This document shows, one piece after another, positions 60,335 to 64,000 of a stretch of DNA of 64,000 nt (position 1 is the stretch's first letter; each line of letters begins with the position of its first letter). The notes under the pieces are model-generated. The model was not told where the DNA came from. It ran no database searches and was given only the letters and a program-made list of their open reading frames with translations. The translations under genes were made by a program, and so were the position numbers. Origin of the DNA: Bacteroidaceae bacterium (GTDB taxonomy: Bacteria; Bacteroidota; Bacteroidia; Bacteroidales; Bacteroidaceae); NCBI GenBank assembly GCA_017555585.1, contig JAFZGA010000009.1:1-64000 (forward strand), written 5' to 3'.

Positions 60335-60664
60335 ATGAGAATTCTTATATTTACCAAAGATACATCTGCCGGAGAATGGGTAAAGGAGACTCTTGAGGAG
60401 TATGGTCGCGGAATGCATATAATTATAAGGGACGAGACACACAAGAACCTGCTCAACAGCCATTTTTCGTGCATAATAACATTGGGCGAAACGGAAAGTC
60501 GCGTTCCAGGTGACAAGATGCACTTTGGTTACCCTATTCCACACAATGACGAAGAGCGCGCCAAGTTACGCCGCGATCTGTGGGCTCTGTACCGCGACAC
60601 ACTGCGCGACATGATAGGGAGCAAATGCAGTTGCGGACTGTACGACATATGCCATTGCCATTAG
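60335..60664 (+). CDS. Small protein with a Cys/His-rich C-terminus
   Basis: 109 residues. Start MRILIFTKDTSAGEWVKETL; middle SCIITLGETESRVPG and HFGYPIPHNDEERAKLRRDL; the tail SKCSCGLYDICHCH packs four Cys and two His within 13 residues and could bind zinc or another metal. No signal peptide and no named family recognised. It stands between nagA, which has a terminator, and the M3 peptidase, which has a promoter, and is probably its own transcript. Function unknown. Confidence 0.6.
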   Translation: MRILIFTKDTSAGEWVKETLEEYGRGMHIIIRDETHKNLLNSHFSCIITLGETESRVPGDKMHFGYPIPHNDEERAKLRRDLWALYRDTLRDMIGSKCSCGLYDICHCH

Positions 60665-60795
60665 CAACAGAAACAGATTATCCAAGTGCAACTGATGAAC
60701 AAGAAAGACACCATGATTGTTATTGATAGTACATTAAATTATATCCGTTAAGTTTTTTTGTTAAAATTAAAACACCAAAAAGCAATATAAATCGT

Positions 60796-60803
60796 TAACT
60801 TTG
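60796..60803 (+). promoter_or_regulatory. -7 box of the M3 peptidase operon
   Basis: TAACTTTG followed by CGGTAAT, 25 bp before the ATG at 60829. Exact -7 match; -33 partner not clear. Confidence 0.6.
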
Positions 60804-60828
60804 CGGTAATATGCGAAAATAATACACT

Positions 60829-62904
60829 ATGGACCAACATAATAACAACATAACTGTCAACCCTTTTCTTGCTCCATACGATACACCGTTCAATGCCATA
60901 CCATACGACCGTATAAAACTAGAGCATTTTATCCCGGCCGTAAAGGAAGCTATAGCCAGTGAGAAGGAATGCATAGAAAGCATTTGCAACAACAGCGGAC
61001 CGGCCACCTTTGAAAACACTATTGTGGCACTTGACCGCTCCGGCCTGTTGCTTGGAGAGATCATAGGCGCATTCAATGCACTTTCAAATGCATGCAGCAA
61101 CGACGAGATACTTGCTATAGAGGAAGAGATTGAGCTGTTGTGTACAGCACACCATAACGACATTTCATTGAACGTGCAATTGTTTGCAAGAATCAAGGAG
61201 GTATACAACGGTGATACTTCCAAACTTGATACAGCACAGAAACGTCTGCTTGAACAGACATACACATCGTTCATACGCAATGGTGCTAACCTGGTCGGCG
61301 ATGACAGGGATGAATACCGCAAGCTCACGGAACGTCTGTCGCTCCTTGCCATCAGGTTTCAGGAAAACAACATCAAGGATACAGATGCGTTCACATTACA
61401 TGTCACCAACGAGGATGAGATAGACGGCCTACCCGAAGACGTAAAAGAGGCTGCAGCAAACAATGCCAAGGAAAACAGCAAGGATGGATGGCTCTTTACC
61501 CTGCACCGTCCAAGTTATATTCCATTCATAACATTCTGCCGCAACCGCGAGTTGCGTCGCCAGATGTTCTTGGCATACAGTACTACATGCTCAAAAGGCA
61601 ACAGTTTCGATAACCGGGAAATCGTAAAAGAGACTGTAAACACACGTTTAAAGCTCGCCCGACTGTTGGGATACAACACATACAGCGATTATATCCTTGC
61701 CGAGCGCATGGCACAGAATACTGACGCAGTATTTTCTATGCTCGGCAAACTGACATGGTCATATCTGCCTGTAGCACAAAAGGAGCTGCAAGAGATAAGA
61801 GCACTTGCAAGAGAAAGCGAAGGCACTGGTTTCGAGTTCAAGCCATGGGATTTTGCCTTTTACAGCGAAAAGCTCAAAGAGAAGAAGTACTCATTGAGTG
61901 ACGAGATGGTACGTCCTTATTTCGAGCTTAATCAGGCCATATACGGCATGTTCTATCTTGCCACACGTCTTTACGGAATCACATTCAAGCAGAACCACGA
62001 TATACCGTTATTCAATCCCGACGTGAAGGTATGGGAGGTATATGACTTTGACGGCAGATACCTGGCACTGCTCTATTGCGACTTCTTTGCACGTAAGGGG
62101 AAACATGCCGGAGCATGGATGGATTCAATAAAGCCACAGTACAAAGATGCAGACGGTACAGACCACCGCCCCCACATCACCCTTTCAACAAACTACCGCA
62201 AGCCATTACCCGGCAAACCCACACTGCTGAATTTCGACGAAGTGAATACACTGATGCACGAATTCGGACACTGCCTGCACGGCATACTTTCCGATGTCAC
62301 CTATGCAAGCCAATGCAGTCCGAACGTACTATGGGACTTCGTTGAGATGCCATCACAGATAATGGAGAATTTTGCTTCAGAAGAGGAACTTCTCAAACAT
62401 TTTGCATTCCACCACAAGACAGGCGAGAATATGCCACAGGAGATGCTTGAAAAGATCAAGGAGATGCGTACCTTCAACGCCGGCTACCAATGCGTGCGCC
62501 AGGTTGGACTAGGACTTATAGACCAGGCATGGCACAACATACAGGAACCGTTCGAGGGTGATGTCCTTGAATACGAGCACTCCGTAACAGCCGCGTTGCG
62601 AGTGATGACACCCGAAAAGACAACCGGTATAACACCACATTTCGGACATATCATGTCAGGAGGATATGCCGCAGGATACTACAGCTACAAATGGGCCGAA
62701 ATGCTTGATGCCGATGCATACGCACTGTTCAAGAAACACGGAGTACTCAACATGAAGATTGCCCAATCATTCCGTGAGAACATACTTTCAAAAGGCGACA
62801 GCGAACACCCGATGGAGCTGTACATGAAATTCAGAGGACACAAGCCACAAGTAGAGCCTTTGCTCGAACGCGACGGCATAAAGACAATTTGCCCACACCT
62901 ATAA
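60829..62904 (+). CDS. M3 family zinc metallopeptidase (peptidyl-dipeptidase/oligopeptidase A type)
   Basis: 691 residues without a signal peptide. Thermolysin-type zinc site LMHEFGHCLHGI with HEFGH at 477-481 and the Glu ligand downstream in WDFVEMPSQIMENF. The N-terminal helical part (PFNAIPYDRIKLEHFIPAV) and HFGHIMSGGYAAGYYSYKWAE near the end are typical of Dcp and OpdA. The enzyme cuts short peptides in the cytoplasm, removing dipeptides from C-termini or cleaving internally. Dcp versus OpdA cannot be decided here. First gene of an operon with a small lipoprotein (7 bp) and dCMP deaminase. Confidence 0.9.
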   Translation: MDQHNNNITVNPFLAPYDTPFNAIPYDRIKLEHFIPAVKEAIASEKECIESICNNSGPATFENTIVALDRSGLLLGEIIGAFNALSNACSNDEILAIEEEIELLCTAHHNDISLNVQLFARIKEVYNGDTSKLDTAQKRLLEQTYTSFIRNGANLVGDDRDEYRKLTERLSLLAIRFQENNIKDTDAFTLHVTNEDEIDGLPEDVKEAAANNAKENSKDGWLFTLHRPSYIPFITFCRNRELRRQMFLAYSTTCSKGNSFDNREIVKETVNTRLKLARLLGYNTYSDYILAERMAQNTDAVFSMLGKLTWSYLPVAQKELQEIRALARESEGTGFEFKPWDFAFYSEKLKEKKYSLSDEMVRPYFELNQAIYGMFYLATRLYGITFKQNHDIPLFNPDVKVWEVYDFDGRYLALLYCDFFARKGKHAGAWMDSIKPQYKDADGTDHRPHITLSTNYRKPLPGKPTLLNFDEVNTLMHEFGHCLHGILSDVTYASQCSPNVLWDFVEMPSQIMENFASEEELLKHFAFHHKTGENMPQEMLEKIKEMRTFNAGYQCVRQVGLGLIDQAWHNIQEPFEGDVLEYEHSVTAALRVMTPEKTTGITPHFGHIMSGGYAAGYYSYKWAEMLDADAYALFKKHGVLNMKIAQSFRENILSKGDSEHPMELYMKFRGHKPQVEPLLERDGIKTICPHL

Positions 62905-62911
62905 CACAGAC

Positions 62912-63340
62912 ATGAAGAACTATTTGAAAATTCCGAGCAAGATACTGATGCTATCCATAGCATTGTTCATTGCAACTGCATGCAATACGGATGACGACAT
63001 CAATGCCATATTCCGTGAACGTACATGGAATCTCACATACATAAAGAGCGGCAGTATAAAGCGGTATGCAAAAGACAAGATATACAGCATTGAATTCAAG
63101 AACGACAATTTCACGGCAACCATGCCCAATGGTGCAACCATTAAAGGAAAATGGTTCGCCGACGGTAGCGAAATCCGCTCTTTTACTTGCCGTAACGTAG
63201 TAATAGACGGGAGAATAAAAGGCGATACCATTGCCGAGAATATGTACGATCTGCTGCAAAATGCAAGAAACTATGCAGGTGACACAAATTGGCTACAGAT
63301 AAAACAGGATAAAAACACATACATGCAGTTCTATAATTAA
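62912..63340 (+). CDS. Small lipoprotein of unknown function
   Basis: 142 residues; signal peptide with lipobox ATAC (Cys24). The body has a short beta-strand pattern, FRERTWNLTYIKSGSIKRYA, YSIEFKNDNFTATMPNGATI and GKWFADGSEIRSFT, similar in style to META/heat-shock-type or lipocalin-like small lipoproteins of Bacteroidales. No active-site motif. It lies 7 bp after the M3 peptidase gene and 6 bp before dCMP deaminase, so all three share a transcript. Confidence 0.7.
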   Translation: MKNYLKIPSKILMLSIALFIATACNTDDDINAIFRERTWNLTYIKSGSIKRYAKDKIYSIEFKNDNFTATMPNGATIKGKWFADGSEIRSFTCRNVVIDGRIKGDTIAENMYDLLQNARNYAGDTNWLQIKQDKNTYMQFYN

Positions 63341-63346
63341 AAAACT

Positions 63347-63775
63347 ATGGAGAACAAGGATAAACAACTGGAACTCGACAAGCGCTATATGCGCATGGCT
63401 GCCATCTGGGCAGAAAACTCATACTGCGTACGCCGTAAGGTGGGCGCACTCATAGTCAAAGACAAGATGATCATATCCGACGGCTACAACGGAACACCGG
63501 CCGGATTTGAGAACATATGCGAAAACGACGAAGGCTTTACAAAGCCATACGTATTGCATGCCGAAGCCAACGCCATAACCAAGATTGCACGCTCCAACAA
63601 TAACAGCAACGGAGCAACATTATACGTGACCACATCGCCATGCATTGAGTGCGCAAAGCTCATAATCCAGGCAGGAATTGTACGCGTGGTATATGGAGAG
63701 GAGTATCACATAATGGACGGTATAGACCTGTTGAAAAGAGTTGGAGTTGAAGTAGTTTATCTGAAGAAAGAATAA
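63347..63775 (+). CDS. Deoxycytidylate (dCMP) deaminase
   Basis: 142 residues, family size. It deaminates dCMP to dUMP, feeding dTMP synthesis. The zinc-binding deaminase motifs are VLHAEANAI (HAE) and TSPCIECAKLIIQ (PCxxC), with YNGTPAGFENICEN between the conserved blocks. In Bacillus the related gene is comEB; no competence genes are near. Downstream comes the S41 protease after 12 bp. Confidence 0.9.
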   Translation: MENKDKQLELDKRYMRMAAIWAENSYCVRRKVGALIVKDKMIISDGYNGTPAGFENICENDEGFTKPYVLHAEANAITKIARSNNNSNGATLYVTTSPCIECAKLIIQAGIVRVVYGEEYHIMDGIDLLKRVGVEVVYLKKE

Positions 63776-63787
63776 GAATATAAAAAC

Positions 63788-64000
63788 ATGAAAGGATATA
63801 CAAGTGTCATTGTCGTCATATGCCTGCTCGGAGGATTCTTCCTTGGCACACAACTCAACAGCAATGACAATAAAGGATTGACCTGCGCTACAGACAACAA
63901 ACTAAGCGAGGTACTCGACATTATAGAGACAAGCTATGTCGACAGCACCGATATAGATTCAATCATAGAGAAAAGCCTACCAAAGGTCATTTCAGAGCTT
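63788..64000 (+). CDS. N-terminal part of a C-terminal processing (S41) protease, cut by the window end
   Basis: 71 residues, no stop before the edge. A hydrophobic N-terminus (SVIVVICLLGGFFLG) is a membrane anchor or signal. Then KLSEVLDIIETSYVDSTDID, which matches the first helix of CtpA-like S41 proteases (the 'xL..V...I...YVD' block before the PDZ domain). The PDZ and catalytic Ser/Lys parts are outside. It begins 12 bp after the dCMP deaminase stop. Confidence 0.7.
   Translation, partial: MKGYTSVIVVICLLGGFFLGTQLNSNDNKGLTCATDNKLSEVLDIIETSYVDSTDIDSIIEKSLPKVISEL

Overview
The window is a 64-kb piece of a Bacteroidota chromosome, almost certainly order Bacteroidales and perhaps Prevotellaceae. 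Several things point there. Many genes carry the Bacteroidales promoter (TTTG or TTG, about 20 bp, then TAnnTTTG or TATCTTCG). LpxC and FabZ are fused in one protein. There is a GT3 (animal/yeast-type) glycogen synthase, a type III glutamine synthetase, numerous lipoproteins with a serine/alanine-Cys lipobox, and a secreted protein with a 'YDLTGRRV ... GIYIVNGKKV' C-terminal tail. No tRNA, rRNA, CRISPR array or recognisable insertion sequence is visible.

Layout. 1-1024: end of an unrecognised gene, then a repeat-filled stretch. 1025-4412 (-): two tandem acyl-CoA ligase paralogues. 4467-6553: a DUF4160 / DUF2442-HTH gene pair between two nearly identical 200-bp direct repeats. 6554-10863: a large secreted lectin-like protein, a 54-aa Bacteroidales mini-protein, a cluster of long palindromes and an N-terminally truncated YhcG/DUF1016 nuclease. 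11181-17977: an OadA-like carboxyltransferase without a biotin lysine, a GH35 beta-galactosidase lipoprotein, a DUF5715 lipoprotein and a Wzi-like outer-membrane protein. 18158-23090: the chaperones ClpC (behind a close match to a sigma-54 promoter) and HtpG. 23224-31304: a RecB-like nuclease, holA, M64 peptidase, a lipoprotein, a CbpA-type DnaJ, TspO, DUF456, a 5'-nucleotidase and a HAD hydrolase. 31435-37127: an S9 peptidase, an MFS transporter and a POT peptide transporter. 37453-40578: purM-prfA-pyrF. 40661-45380: lpxD-lpxC/fabZ-lpxA-PF07929-like-miaA. 45381-51608: a radical SAM protein, an AraC regulator, two related lipoproteins, an MBL hydrolase, murB and a hemolysin III protein. 51746-58569 (-): the glycogen operon (GT3 synthase, GT35 phosphorylase) and glnN. 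59059-64000: nagA, a small Cys/His-tailed protein, an M3 peptidase, a lipoprotein, dCMP deaminase and the start of an S41 protease.

Most of the window is ordinary chromosomal housekeeping. Genes cooperate in lipid A synthesis (lpxD, lpxC/fabZ, lpxA), nucleotide synthesis (purM, pyrF, dCMP deaminase), peptide use (S9, POT, M3, M64), glycogen turnover and protein quality control (ClpC, HtpG, DnaJ). The accessory signal is concentrated in 1-1024 and 4500-10900. There a family of structured intergenic repeats, with degenerate copies near 13.1 kb and 23.1 kb, sits beside a possible toxin-antitoxin-like pair, a truncated nuclease and a mini-protein gene. A second feature is the transcription terminators, many of them long, nearly loop-free palindromes; three of these share a GGTCGC/GCGACC stem.
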